From Salinibacter pepae (GTDB lineage Bacteria > Bacteroidota > Rhodothermia > Rhodothermales > Salinibacteraceae): DNA of 64,000 nucleotides. The notes beneath the pieces were generated by a model. That model saw only the letters and a program-made list of their open reading frames with translations. It was not told the origin of the DNA and ran no database searches. Positions 34,328 through 42,679 of the stretch are shown here, piece by piece. Every line of letters begins with the position of its first letter. Positions within the stretch are counted from its first letter, which is position 1. The DNA is taken from positions 1,612,001 to 1,676,000 of the forward strand of contig NZ_CAMTTE010000001.1 in NCBI RefSeq assembly GCF_947077775.1, read 5' to 3'. The position numbers and the translations under genes are program-made.

Positions 34328-36154
34328 TCACCTGGCAATGGAGAGCAGCGTACTGGAGACCTCCCGGGCCGTCGTGAGGACCTGGGCGGACGCCGCGAAC
34401 TGCTGCTGCTGCTCGATCAGGCTGCTCAGCTGCTGGTCCACCGACACGCCGGACACGTCTTCGATCTGGGCCTGGACGCGCTCCCCCACGGCGGCCTGCG
34501 CCTCCTCCTTGGCGGCGGCCTCCTGCACCTGCGTGCCGACGTTGGCGGCCAGGTCGGTCGCGCCCGTGGTCAGGTCCGACGCGCGGTCGGCGATGGTCTG
34601 GGCCGGGCCGGTGTCGCCGGGGAGGGAATTGTCCACCGTTACCGAAAACTCCTTGGGGCCCGAGGCGGAAGTAACGTCCCCGTCCGCGAAGGCGGTGCCC
34701 ACGTCGAGCTTCAGTGTATTGCCGCTTCCGTCGTCCTCCAGCGTGATCGTGGTGCCGTCGGAGCTGACGTCGACCCCGGTCTGGGCACTGGTCGACCCGT
34801 CGGGGCGATCGATCGTGAAGTCGAGCTCACCGGCGGTGGCGTTGTTTTTCACAGTGACCTCGAACGTGCCCCCCGCTACGTCTCCCGGGAGGTTTCCGTC
34901 GGGGGAGATCGACGAGGCCTCGACCGTACTGGCGCTGCCGTCGGGGCCGACGGTGAGTCGGGGCTCGATGGTGCCCGCGCCGCTGCTGTCGCCAAAGTCG
35001 CCCTGGCCGATGGTGACGGCCGTCTGCTTCCCCCCCGGCGTGCCGAGGGCCGGCGTCGCCACGGCCGCGATGTCCTTGGGGCCGGTGGCCGCGATCTCGA
35101 TGTTGCCCGCCGTGTTCTCCGACGAGGGTCCGGACTTGTCGACGAAGAAGTTCTCCCCCGTGTCGCCGTTCTGGTCGGCCCCCTTCCGGTGGGCCGCATT
35201 TACCTCCTTCACCACGTCGTCGGCGAGGGTATTCAGCTTGCCCTGCACGCCGGGCAGGGTGTCGTTCAGGAGGCGCGCCTGCGCCCCGATTTCCCCGCCG
35301 CCCTCCGCACCCGGTGTAAACGCCACGCCCGTCTTTCCAAACTCGACGGCCGGGGTGTCCCCGGACTGATCGACGCTCAGGGTCGTCGCCTCGGTGCCCT
35401 GCACCACCGTCATGCCGTCCACGGTGAGCGTATAGCCGTCCGACCGGTTCTCCTGGGCCTCCACCGGGAGCAGCTTCGACAGTTCCTTGACGGTCTGGTC
35501 CCGCTGGTCCTCCGCGGCGTAGTCGGGCGAGCCGCCGGCCCGGGCATTTTCGATCTGTTCGTTCAGGGAGGCGACCTTATCGAGCAGCCCGTTGGCCTCC
35601 TCCACGTTGCCGGCCAGCGCGTTCTCGGTGTTCGTCGTGAGCTCCCCCAGGCGCTGGTCGAGGCGGCCGAACGTGTCGGTCAGCTGGCGGGCCCGGCCCA
35701 GGACGGACTCGCGCGCCCCCTGGTTGTCCGGGTTGTTGGCGAGGGTGCTAAAGCCGTCGGCGAGCCCCTCCAGCGAGGCGGACAGGCTCGCGTCCGTGTC
35801 GGTGGCGAGGGCCCCCTCCAGCACGCCCAGCACGCGGCCCTCCTCCCGGGCGGCGCTCTCGCTGCTCCGGGCCTCGTTCCGGGCGGCCACGAGCATGCCG
35901 TCCCGCACCCGTTCGAACTGTTCGACCCCCACGCCGCTGGAGGTGACGTCCTGGGCCCCGTTCGAGGCGTACAGGCCCGTCGCGGCGACGCTGCGGGAGC
36001 TGAGGCTCACGCGGCGCCGGCGGTAGCCCTCCGACTCGGCATTGGCGATGTTTTGGCTGGTCGCGTCGATCTTCTCGCCGACGGCGCGCAGCGACGTGCT
36101 TCCAATGTCGAACAGCGAGTTGACACTCACGGGACGCGGTCGGGGCCTATCCAA
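34328..36154 (-). CDS. flgK: Hook-associated protein 1, FlgK
   Basis: The first junction protein between hook and filament (608 aa). The N-terminus has SLFDIGSTSLRAVGEKIDAT and SQNIANAESEGYRRRRV, the expected NIAN signature. QLGELTTNTENALAGNVEEA and NGLLDKVASLNEQI mark the FlgK helical domain. The C-terminus ends with the coiled coil SLIEQQQQFAASAQVLTTAR and SSTLLSIAR. The ATG at 36154 overlaps flgN by 8 bases; a GTG at 36130 (VSVNSLFDIG) starts closer to the family norm and may be the true start. Confidence 0.94.
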   Translation of the reverse strand: MDRPRPRPVSVNSLFDIGSTSLRAVGEKIDATSQNIANAESEGYRRRRVSLSSRSVAATGLYASNGAQDVTSSGVGVEQFERVRDGMLVAARNEARSSESAAREEGRVLGVLEGALATDTDASLSASLEGLADGFSTLANNPDNQGARESVLGRARQLTDTFGRLDQRLGELTTNTENALAGNVEEANGLLDKVASLNEQIENARAGGSPDYAAEDQRDQTVKELSKLLPVEAQENRSDGYTLTVDGMTVVQGTEATTLSVDQSGDTPAVEFGKTGVAFTPGAEGGGEIGAQARLLNDTLPGVQGKLNTLADDVVKEVNAAHRKGADQNGDTGENFFVDKSGPSSENTAGNIEIAATGPKDIAAVATPALGTPGGKQTAVTIGQGDFGDSSGAGTIEPRLTVGPDGSASTVEASSISPDGNLPGDVAGGTFEVTVKNNATAGELDFTIDRPDGSTSAQTGVDVSSDGTTITLEDDGSGNTLKLDVGTAFADGDVTSASGPKEFSVTVDNSLPGDTGPAQTIADRASDLTTGATDLAANVGTQVQEAAAKEEAQAAVGERVQAQIEDVSGVSVDQQLSSLIEQQQQFAASAQVLTTAREVSSTLLSIAR

Positions 36155-36683
36155 CAGTATTGACGAGAGAATGCTCGCCGCCCCCGGACTCGGCCGTCCC
36201 GTCGGCGGTGTAGGTGCGGCGGTCGGTGTCGACCGCGGCCTGCTGCACGGCGGCCAGCAGTTCGTGGTTGAGGCCGGCGGCGTGTTCCAGCGCGAACTGA
36301 AGCGTGTCGTTGGTCCGCTGGGCCGACTCGGCCCGCTCCAGCACGGCGGCCCGCGCCTCGGCCAGCCGCGTGCTCGCCTCCGCGGAGGGGGCCCGTTGCT
36401 CCAGCCCCTCGATCAGGGTCTCGAGGGACGGGGCGTCCGCCTCCAGCTCCAGCATCCGGACGAGGAGGCGGGCCTGCCGCCGGTACGTCCGGCGCAGGTC
36501 CTCGATCGTGTCCGTGCAGTCCTGGGCCTTCGTTGCGAGGGGGCCCAGCGCGTCGGCCTCCCCGTTCCGGAGGGCGTCCAGCTGCTGCTCGAACAGGGCC
36601 TCCAGCCTTTCGAACGCGTCGGCTTTTTCGCCAAGGGTTTCAACCAGTTTATCGACGACCGGCGTGAGGCGTTTAAACGACAT
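36147..36683 (-). CDS. flgN: FlgN-like export chaperone
   Basis: A 178-residue helical protein, inferred to be the chaperone for FlgK and FlgL from its place between flgJ and flgK and its FlgN-like build: LEALFEQQLDALRNGEADAL near the start (residues 27-46), an interior RRTYRRQARLLVRMLELEAD, and a coiled C-terminal half. The start MSFKRLTPVVDKLVETL overlaps the end of flgJ by 11 bases, indicating translational coupling. FlgN is poorly conserved in sequence. Confidence 0.72.
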   Translation of the reverse strand: MSFKRLTPVVDKLVETLGEKADAFERLEALFEQQLDALRNGEADALGPLATKAQDCTDTIEDLRRTYRRQARLLVRMLELEADAPSLETLIEGLEQRAPSAEASTRLAEARAAVLERAESAQRTNDTLQFALEHAAGLNHELLAAVQQAAVDTDRRTYTADGTAESGGGEHSLVNTVG

Positions 36684-37197
36684 GGTCAATCTGGGGGCGA
36701 TCCGTAGGCGTTGAGGGGGCGGCCGGAGCGGGGAGCGGGTCCACGAACTTCGGGATGGCGTCCTCCGGGGCCGCCGGCGCGGGGGCGTCTTTTTGCGGGG
36801 CGTTTTCTTGCGGGGCCTCCTCCGCCTCCGCGGTCGCGTCCGTGCCCCAGCTCCGCATGAGCGTCTCCGAAATCTGGAGGTTGTCTCCCTCCGCAATCTT
36901 CTTAGAGATCATGCCGGTCAGGACCCGGCGCTGCCGGTCGCGCTGGCTGCCCATCCAGTTCTTGTCGCCGTCCCCCGCGAGGGACGAGGAGTACATGCCC
37001 TCGGTCATCACGTCGACGAACTGGCGGACCAGCACCTTTTCGAACTGCTCCGCCGCCTCTTTGGGCGTCTCGGGGGGGGCGCCGCCCGTCAGGCCCGTGC
37101 CCAGCCCCCCCGAGGACGGCGGGGACGCGCGGCGCTGGACGGCCCGGGCGGCCTGTTCGGAACTGGCAAACGCAACGGAGGACATGGGGAACGGCAT
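36673..37197 (-). CDS. flgJ: Rod-binding protein FlgJ, N-terminal type only
   Basis: A 174-residue protein. The central segment EAAEQFEKVLVRQFVDVMTE (residues 47-66) followed by a GM-x-x-S and ISETLMRSWG is the rod-binding domain of FlgJ. There is no C-terminal muramidase domain; instead a Pro/Ala-rich tail follows, so another enzyme must open the peptidoglycan. It lies between flgI and flgN. The start may be ATG 37197 or the internal Met at 37185 (MSSVAFASSEQ). Confidence 0.85.
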   Translation of the reverse strand: MPFPMSSVAFASSEQAARAVQRRASPPSSGGLGTGLTGGAPPETPKEAAEQFEKVLVRQFVDVMTEGMYSSSLAGDGDKNWMGSQRDRQRRVLTGMISKKIAEGDNLQISETLMRSWGTDATAEAEEAPQENAPQKDAPAPAAPEDAIPKFVDPLPAPAAPSTPTDRPQIDHVV

Positions 37198-37226
37198 GGG
37201 GGTGGGACAGGGAGCGGGGCGGGCGG

Positions 37227-38387
37227 CTACAGAATGACGAGCTCGGCCTGGAGGGCGCCGGCGCGGTCGATGGACTGGAAGATGGAGATGATGTCGCGGG
37301 CCGTGATGCCGAGGTCGTTCAGGGCGGAGGCCAGCTCACTCACGTTCGTGTTCGGCGGGAGCACGACCGACCGCGCGCCCTCCTGCTGCACCTCGGCCTC
37401 CCCCTCCGCCACCGGCTGGGTCTCCCCCTCGCCCAGCGGGTTCGGCTGCGAGACGAACCGGTCCTCCCGCGTGGAGACCGTGATGCCCCCGGTGGTCACC
37501 ATCACCTCGCTGATCGTGACGTTGCCCCCGGCGACGATGGTGCCGGTGCGCTCGTTGACGACGACGCGGGCGGGCGCTTTCACCTCGACCTCCACCCCCT
37601 CCAGGGCCGCCATCAGCTGCGAGGTGTTGTTCAGCGCCTCCGGCATTCCCACGTTGACGAGGCCCGCGTGGGCGGCCTCGGCGGCGTCGGGGAAGACCTC
37701 GTTGATCGCGTCGGCAATCTTGCTTGCGTTCGTGAAGTCGGGCCGACGCAGGACGAGGCCCACCTCGTCCCCGGTGAGGTTGACGGGGCGGGCCTGCCGG
37801 ACGATGGCCCCGTTCGGGATGCGGCCCGTGTTTGGGCTGTTGACCGTCACCTCCGTGCCCTGGCTCGACGCCTGGGCCGCCCCGGTGGTCAGCGGGCCCT
37901 GCGCCACGGCCCGGAGCGCCTTGTCGGGCCCCTGCAGGGGGGTGCGCAGGAGCACGCCCCCGGAGAGGGAGCGGGCATCGCCCATCGAGGAGACGGTCAC
38001 GTCAATTTCGCTGCCGGTGCCGGCGAACGGGTCCAGGGTGGCCGTCACCAGCACCGCCGCCACGTTGCGCGACTGCAGCACCTCCTGGTCGACCTTCACC
38101 CCAAACTCGCGCAGCATGTTGGCGATGCTCTGGACGGTAAAGACCGCCCCGCTCTGGGCACGGGCGCGGTCGCCGGTGCGGTCGAGGCCCACCACGAGGC
38201 CGTACCCGGTCAGCGGCATGGAGGAGGCGCCCTCGATGGTCACCATGCTCTTCAGCTCCGAGGTGGCCGTGGAGGCCTCCCCGGAGTCCGCGGCGGGGCC
38301 CTGCTGGGCACGGGCGAGGCCCGCGCTCCCGCTCAGGGCGAGTGCCAGCAGTCCCAGCACAATGCGTCGTAGGCGAACGGTCCTCAT
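37227..38387 (-). CDS. flgI: Flagellar P-ring protein FlgI
   Basis: A 386-residue periplasmic ring protein. The signal peptide (residues 1-28, VLGLLALALSGSAGLARA then Q) is followed by the FlgI blocks LTGYGLVVGLDRTGDRARAQ, SIANMLREFGVKV, the VTATLDPFAGTGSEIDVTVS region, GGVLLRTPLQGPDK and the C-terminal SELASALNDLGITARDIISI. Presence of P- and L-ring genes confirms a Gram-negative-type envelope with an outer membrane. Confidence 0.95.
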   Translation of the reverse strand: MRTVRLRRIVLGLLALALSGSAGLARAQQGPAADSGEASTATSELKSMVTIEGASSMPLTGYGLVVGLDRTGDRARAQSGAVFTVQSIANMLREFGVKVDQEVLQSRNVAAVLVTATLDPFAGTGSEIDVTVSSMGDARSLSGGVLLRTPLQGPDKALRAVAQGPLTTGAAQASSQGTEVTVNSPNTGRIPNGAIVRQARPVNLTGDEVGLVLRRPDFTNASKIADAINEVFPDAAEAAHAGLVNVGMPEALNNTSQLMAALEGVEVEVKAPARVVVNERTGTIVAGGNVTISEVMVTTGGITVSTREDRFVSQPNPLGEGETQPVAEGEAEVQQEGARSVVLPPNTNVSELASALNDLGITARDIISIFQSIDRAGALQAELVIL

Positions 38388-38441
38388 AACGTGGCGGGTG
38401 GGTGGATGGGGCGTGTGGGCCGGCGTCCCGGGGCTACGTGG

Positions 38442-39089
38442 TTACTGGATTCCAAGAAAGATGCCAATCCCGGTCGCGACGACGCCGCCCACCTTCAGGA
38501 GCAGGCCCTTCGAGAAGATGCCCTGGTTGCGGAAGCCCTCCTCCCCGTACTTGATCTTGGCGTTGGCGATCTGGGTGGACAGGATGGTGTTGTTCTGGCG
38601 CACGTCGGTCGGCCGCACGACGCCGGACACCTCCATGATGTGCGTCACCCCGTCGATGGTCAGGCGGCGCTCCCCCTTGACCTCCAGGTTGCCGGCGTTG
38701 TTGATGGCCGTCACGCGGGCGGTGAAGGTCCCGTTCAGCACCTCGCTCTGGACGGACTCGTTGCTGTTCTCCGTCTCGGAACTGACCTCCGTGCCCGCGG
38801 AGAAGCTGCCGCTGATGCTTTCGGAAAAGGTCCCGGACCCGCTGCCGTTCAGGCTCGACGAGGAGTTGCCCTCGTACGAGCTTTCACGCTGGCCGGACGT
38901 CTGCTCGTCGATGACGACGGTGATCACGTCGCCCGGCTCGCGGGCCACCGGGTCGGCGTACAGCGACTGCTCCGCCGCCCGTACGCTGGTGGAGGACTCC
39001 TGCCCGTGCGCCGGGGGCGCGCCCGCCAGGCCGAGGGCAAGCGCTAGCGTGACGAGAAGCGCACTTGAGGCACAACGAAATCGAATCAT
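38442..39089 (-). CDS. flgH: Flagellar L-ring protein FlgH
   Basis: A 215-residue outer-membrane ring protein. After a signal peptide (ALLVTLALALGLAGAPPAHG) come SLYADPVAREPGDVITVVI, the FlgH core with ITARVTxxxxNGNL-type repeats (FTARVTAINNAGNLEVKGER) and VSGVVRPTDVRQNNTILSTQ. There is no lipobox Cys at the cleavage site, whereas most FlgH proteins are lipoproteins; the only Cys is near the N-terminus inside the signal. The ATG at 39089 (MIRFRCASSALLV) is chosen over a longer start. Confidence 0.92.
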   Translation of the reverse strand: MIRFRCASSALLVTLALALGLAGAPPAHGQESSTSVRAAEQSLYADPVAREPGDVITVVIDEQTSGQRESSYEGNSSSSLNGSGSGTFSESISGSFSAGTEVSSETENSNESVQSEVLNGTFTARVTAINNAGNLEVKGERRLTIDGVTHIMEVSGVVRPTDVRQNNTILSTQIANAKIKYGEEGFRNQGIFSKGLLLKVGGVVATGIGIFLGIQ

Positions 39090-39147
39090 GGGGCTAGTCG
39101 GTACGATGAGCGAGAATGCACGGGAAAACGTCGCTGCCAAGTCGCTG

Positions 39148-39876
39148 CTAGAGGGTTTTGACCCACGTCACCGCCTCCCCCGTCCGGACGCGGGCCTGGT
39201 AGGTCTTGCGCGTGTCGGGGCAGTACACCCGGACCACGTCCTCGACGAAGCCGGGCTCCCGCACCGTACAGGAGAGCCGGAAGCGGACCCGGCCGCGCCG
39301 GTAGTACATGTCGGTGTCGGTGCCGGGGTCCACCGCGTAGGGCGGGCGCACGTCCCGGGCCCGCAGGACGCGCTCCGGACGCAGATACCGGTCGGCGACG
39401 AGCGCCCCCTTCTTCCGCTGCGCCCGAAACGCCGACGCCCGCAGGGGCTCGCCGTGGAGGTCGCTCACGCGCATCCAGGTTCGCTCCACGTCCTCGGGCT
39501 TCACCGGAGCCCCCTGCTTGATGCGGCTCCGTGTCGTCAGCACCGAGTCGTACCGGGTCACTCGGAGCGTTGCCCAGCCGGCGTCTTTCCAGTCGCCCGT
39601 TGGGGCCTGCGCCCGGAGGCGGGCCCGGGTGAGGCCGCCCGTCATGAGCCCCCGGTCGGGGAGCTCCAGCCGGAGCCGGGCCGTGCTGTCGATCGCCCCC
39701 CGCACACGGCGCACCCGCACCTCCAGGTGGCCGGCGCTCTCCGGGCGACGTGCCGCAATTTTCTGCTCCGCGGCGCGCCGCACCGCCGCCTCGGCCCCTC
39801 CCTCCTGCGCCCGCAGGGCCTGCGGCCCACCGGCGGCAAGCAGTCCGAGAAAAATGGAGACGAGAACGCGCTGCAT
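39148..39876 (-). CDS. flgA: P-ring assembly chaperone FlgA
   Basis: A 242-residue periplasmic protein with a signal peptide (LVSIFLGLLAAGGPQALRAQ). The C-terminal half is an SAF-type domain, recognisable from RIKQGAPVKPEDVERTWMRV (the usual I-x-x-G-x-x-I-x-x-D-L pattern) and RVLRARDVRPPYAVDPG. An ending like VRTGEAVTWVKTL is typical. It sits between flgG and flgH; order flgF-flgG-flgA-flgH-flgI is common outside Enterobacteria. Confidence 0.85.
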   Translation of the reverse strand: MQRVLVSIFLGLLAAGGPQALRAQEGGAEAAVRRAAEQKIAARRPESAGHLEVRVRRVRGAIDSTARLRLELPDRGLMTGGLTRARLRAQAPTGDWKDAGWATLRVTRYDSVLTTRSRIKQGAPVKPEDVERTWMRVSDLHGEPLRASAFRAQRKKGALVADRYLRPERVLRARDVRPPYAVDPGTDTDMYYRRGRVRFRLSCTVREPGFVEDVVRVYCPDTRKTYQARVRTGEAVTWVKTL

Positions 39877-39902
39877 GCGGGCGAGCGGGGGCTGGCGGGG
39901 AC

Positions 39903-40691
39903 TTACCGCTTCACGTTGTTGGCGGTCTGCATCATCTCGTCGCTGGTGGTCACCATCCGCGAGTTCAACTCGTAGGTGCGCTGGGCCTGAATCAGGCTCG
40001 TCATCTCCTGCACCACCTTCACGTTGCCCTTCTCCAGGAAGCCCTGGCGGACGTTGCCGAGCCCCCCGCGTCCCGGCGTCCCGATGAAGGGCTCCCCGCT
40101 CGACTCGGTCTGCTCGTAGAGGTTGCCCCCCTGGGGCCGCAGGCCGGCGGAGTTGGGAAAGCGGGCGAGCTCCATCTGCCCCAGCTCCACCATCTCGGAC
40201 TCCCCCTGCAGCCGCGCCTTCACCGTTCCCTCCTGGTCGACACTGATCTCGACCGCGTTGGGCGGCACGTTGATGTTCGGCTGCACCTTCAGGCCGGTCT
40301 GGGTGACAATGTTGCCCTCGCTGCTGAGCGTAAACGTGCCGTCGCGGGTGTAGGCGAGGGACCCGTCCGGCTGCTGCACCTGGAAAAACCCGTCGCCGTT
40401 GATGGCGAGGTCCAGCGAGTTGCCCGTCTTGGAGAAGCTGCCCTGCGAGAAGTTGCGGACCGTCGCCACGGCGGTGGCGCCGCTTCCGATCTGGAGCTCC
40501 GCCGGCTCGGCGCCGTCGGTCTGGCCCTCCGCGCTGGCCTGTACGTTCTCGTAGAGCAGGTCCTGAAAGACCACGCGGGACCGCTTGTAGCCGGTCGTGT
40601 TGGCGTTGGAGAGGTTGTTGGCGATGTTGTCGATGCTGGTCTGCTGGGCCTGCATTCCCAGCGCAGCCGTCTGGAGAGAGCGAGGGGGCAT
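39903..40691 (-). CDS. flgG: Flagellar distal rod protein FlgG
   Basis: The 262-residue distal rod subunit. The N-terminus (MPPRSLQTAALGMQAQQTSI) is followed by DNIANNLSNANTTGYKRSR, then DLAINGDGFFQVQQPDG and the end VKVVQEMTSLIQAQRTYELN ... MMQTANNVKR, which is nearly invariant in FlgG. Length equals the family norm of 260-262. Confidence 0.96.
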   Translation of the reverse strand: MPPRSLQTAALGMQAQQTSIDNIANNLSNANTTGYKRSRVVFQDLLYENVQASAEGQTDGAEPAELQIGSGATAVATVRNFSQGSFSKTGNSLDLAINGDGFFQVQQPDGSLAYTRDGTFTLSSEGNIVTQTGLKVQPNINVPPNAVEISVDQEGTVKARLQGESEMVELGQMELARFPNSAGLRPQGGNLYEQTESSGEPFIGTPGRGGLGNVRQGFLEKGNVKVVQEMTSLIQAQRTYELNSRMVTTSDEMMQTANNVKR

Positions 40692-40730
40692 GGGCGTCGA
40701 GGATCGATGATGCGAGAGAGAATGCCGGGT

Positions 40731-41456
40731 CTACATGCCGCCGAGCGACTGGGTCGCGCGCCCCAGCACCCCGTCGGTCGTCTGGATGGTTTTCTGCTGG
40801 GCCTCAAACTGGCGCTGGATCTCAATCATGTTGGTCAGCTCGGTCACCGGGTCCACGTTGCTGGTTTCCACCTTGCCCTGCAGCACGACCGGGTTCTCGG
40901 CCGCCTGGGGCTGGGCGTCGCCCGCCGCGAAGGACGCCCCGCTTGTCCGCTCCAGCTGCTCGGGGTTCTCGAACGTCGCGACGCGAAGGGCCCCGACCCG
41001 CTGCTGCCCCGCGGTGATGCGCCCGCCCTTGGAGATGCTGATGTCGCCCCCCTGCTCCACCGGGATCTGGATCGGCCCGCCCTCCCCCATCACCGCGCGC
41101 CCCTCGGGCGTGCGGAGCGTCCCCTGATTGCCCACGACGAAGTGGCCGGCCCGGGTGTAGCGTTCGGCCCCGCCCCCGCGGGGCTGGGTGACGAAGAAGC
41201 CCTCGTCCCCCAGCGCCACGTCGAGCGGGTTGCCGGTCTCTTTGAGACTGCCGCCCGACAGGTCGTTGGCCTGCTCCAGGCGCCGGTCGCTAATCGGCGA
41301 CCCGTCCTTCGTGAGGCGCTCGTTGAGGGCCTCGGTGAAGACGCGGTCCTTCTTGTAGCCGGTGGTGCTGGCGTTGGCGAGGTTGTTCGCCACCTGCTCC
41401 TGCTGGAGTCGCATCTCGCTCATGGCGGCGGCGGCGTTCTGGAACCGGGGAAGCAT
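40731..41456 (-). CDS. flgF: Flagellar proximal rod protein FlgF
   Basis: A 241-residue rod protein and the first gene of the ring/junction operon. MLPRFQNAAAAMSEMRLQQE is followed by QVANNLANASTTGYKKDRVF, then LDVALGDEGFFVTQPRGG and the C-terminal VDPVTELTNMIEIQRQFEAQ. It is distinguished from FlgG by divergence of the N-terminal helix and by position. ATG 41456 is chosen; longer readings run into non-coding sequence. No sigma-28 site is seen upstream, so its promoter is unknown. Confidence 0.93.
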   Translation of the reverse strand: MLPRFQNAAAAMSEMRLQQEQVANNLANASTTGYKKDRVFTEALNERLTKDGSPISDRRLEQANDLSGGSLKETGNPLDVALGDEGFFVTQPRGGGAERYTRAGHFVVGNQGTLRTPEGRAVMGEGGPIQIPVEQGGDISISKGGRITAGQQRVGALRVATFENPEQLERTSGASFAAGDAQPQAAENPVVLQGKVETSNVDPVTELTNMIEIQRQFEAQQKTIQTTDGVLGRATQSLGGM

Positions 41457-41724
41457 GGCAGGGCCGGGGGACGATGAACGGAATGGTCGGTCGGGCCCCA
41501 AAGGCCTTTCAAAGAGCCTACCAGGTTCTAAGGGCGGGACGCGCCCCAGCGGCGAGACGGGGCCCGCCTCTGCTCGGGCACAATTTTCCGACCCGTCACG
41601 GCAGATCCTGCCGTCACCACGCCGCGGTGGCCTCATCCCCCTCCGGCGCCAAAACGAGGGCCGGCGTCCGGCGTACATCGACCAGCGCTCGCCGCATTCT
41701 GTCGCCCCAATCGCCCCGCCCTCC

Positions 41725-42516
41725 ATGACGATGCCTTCGCGGCGCGTTCGACTCGCGCTCCTCTGCGCCCTCGGCCTGCTCCTCGCGCCGCCGGCGCCCG
41801 GGCAGACGGCGCCCGCCGCCCCGAGTCCGGGCGACACGGTCCGCACGTCGATGCCAACCGCCCTCTGGGCGTCCGCCGACGCGGTCGAGCTGACCGCCGG
41901 CCTCCCCGCCGATACGTCCCTGGTCGTCGAGGCGGTGCGGGGCAAGCGGCTGCGCGTGCAGACGGCGTCCGGAACGGGATGGGTGTCCCGGTCGGCCCTG
42001 TCCCCTGTCCCTGGCGTCGTCCGGCGCTCGTCCGCGGGGACCGGCGTTCGTCCGTCGTGGCGCGCCCGCCTCCCCCGGGGCCAGGGGCGCGCCCTCGCCC
42101 TTCCCCGGCTGGCCCTGTTCCCCGGCCGGGACGGCCCGCCGGTCGTGTCCGTGCTCCTCGCCAACCCGTCCCGGCGCACCATCAAATCTGTGGACCTGGG
42201 CCTGGTGCGCTACGACCGGGGCCCCGACTCGACCGCCCAGAACATCCGTCGACGGACCGTGCGGGTGGTCGGCCCGCTGGCGCCCCGGGAGCTGGCCGCC
42301 TACGACGTTCGGCTCCCCAACAAGGCGCGTCACCCCTGCGTGGGCGTCCGGCGGGTGCGGGTGGAGCGGCTCGACGGCACGACGGTTGTCTCACGGCCGC
42401 GCCGCCCGGGCCGCCGCCGTTCTGCACGAAAAGGGACGGCCCGCGGGGGCCTCTCGTACGCAGGCGACGACTGCCTCGCGGAACGAACCCCGGAGGGGGC
42501 GGCGGGCTCGCCGTAG
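41725..42516 (+). CDS. Secreted protein with SH3-like segment, unknown function
   Basis: A 263-residue protein. The signal peptide (RLALLCALGLLLAPPAPGQ) is followed by a segment resembling a bacterial SH3 domain (GKRLRVQTASGTGWVSRSAL), then a basic linker and a beta-rich region (VVSVLLANPSRRTIKSVDLG; LAAYDVRLPNKARHPC) with two Cys. The last 60 residues are Arg/Gly-rich. It is divergent from flgF and 268 bases from its start. A cell-surface binding role is plausible; I cannot name a family. Confidence 0.55.
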   Translation: MTMPSRRVRLALLCALGLLLAPPAPGQTAPAAPSPGDTVRTSMPTALWASADAVELTAGLPADTSLVVEAVRGKRLRVQTASGTGWVSRSALSPVPGVVRRSSAGTGVRPSWRARLPRGQGRALALPRLALFPGRDGPPVVSVLLANPSRRTIKSVDLGLVRYDRGPDSTAQNIRRRTVRVVGPLAPRELAAYDVRLPNKARHPCVGVRRVRVERLDGTTVVSRPRRPGRRRSARKGTARGGLSYAGDDCLAERTPEGAAGSP

Positions 42517-42679
42517 AATCCCCGGTCCGCCTTGCCTCCAGGATCGCCCCGTCCCTGCGCCGTCCGTGCGTCCGGGGCAACCCTGACGCTGCTGCGTGTC
42601 CTGTATATTTTTCGTCCCGCACGGCTTATGTTGAGGCCCTGCCTTTCCTCCACGCTCGTCTCCCGTCCCTCGCCTCCCC

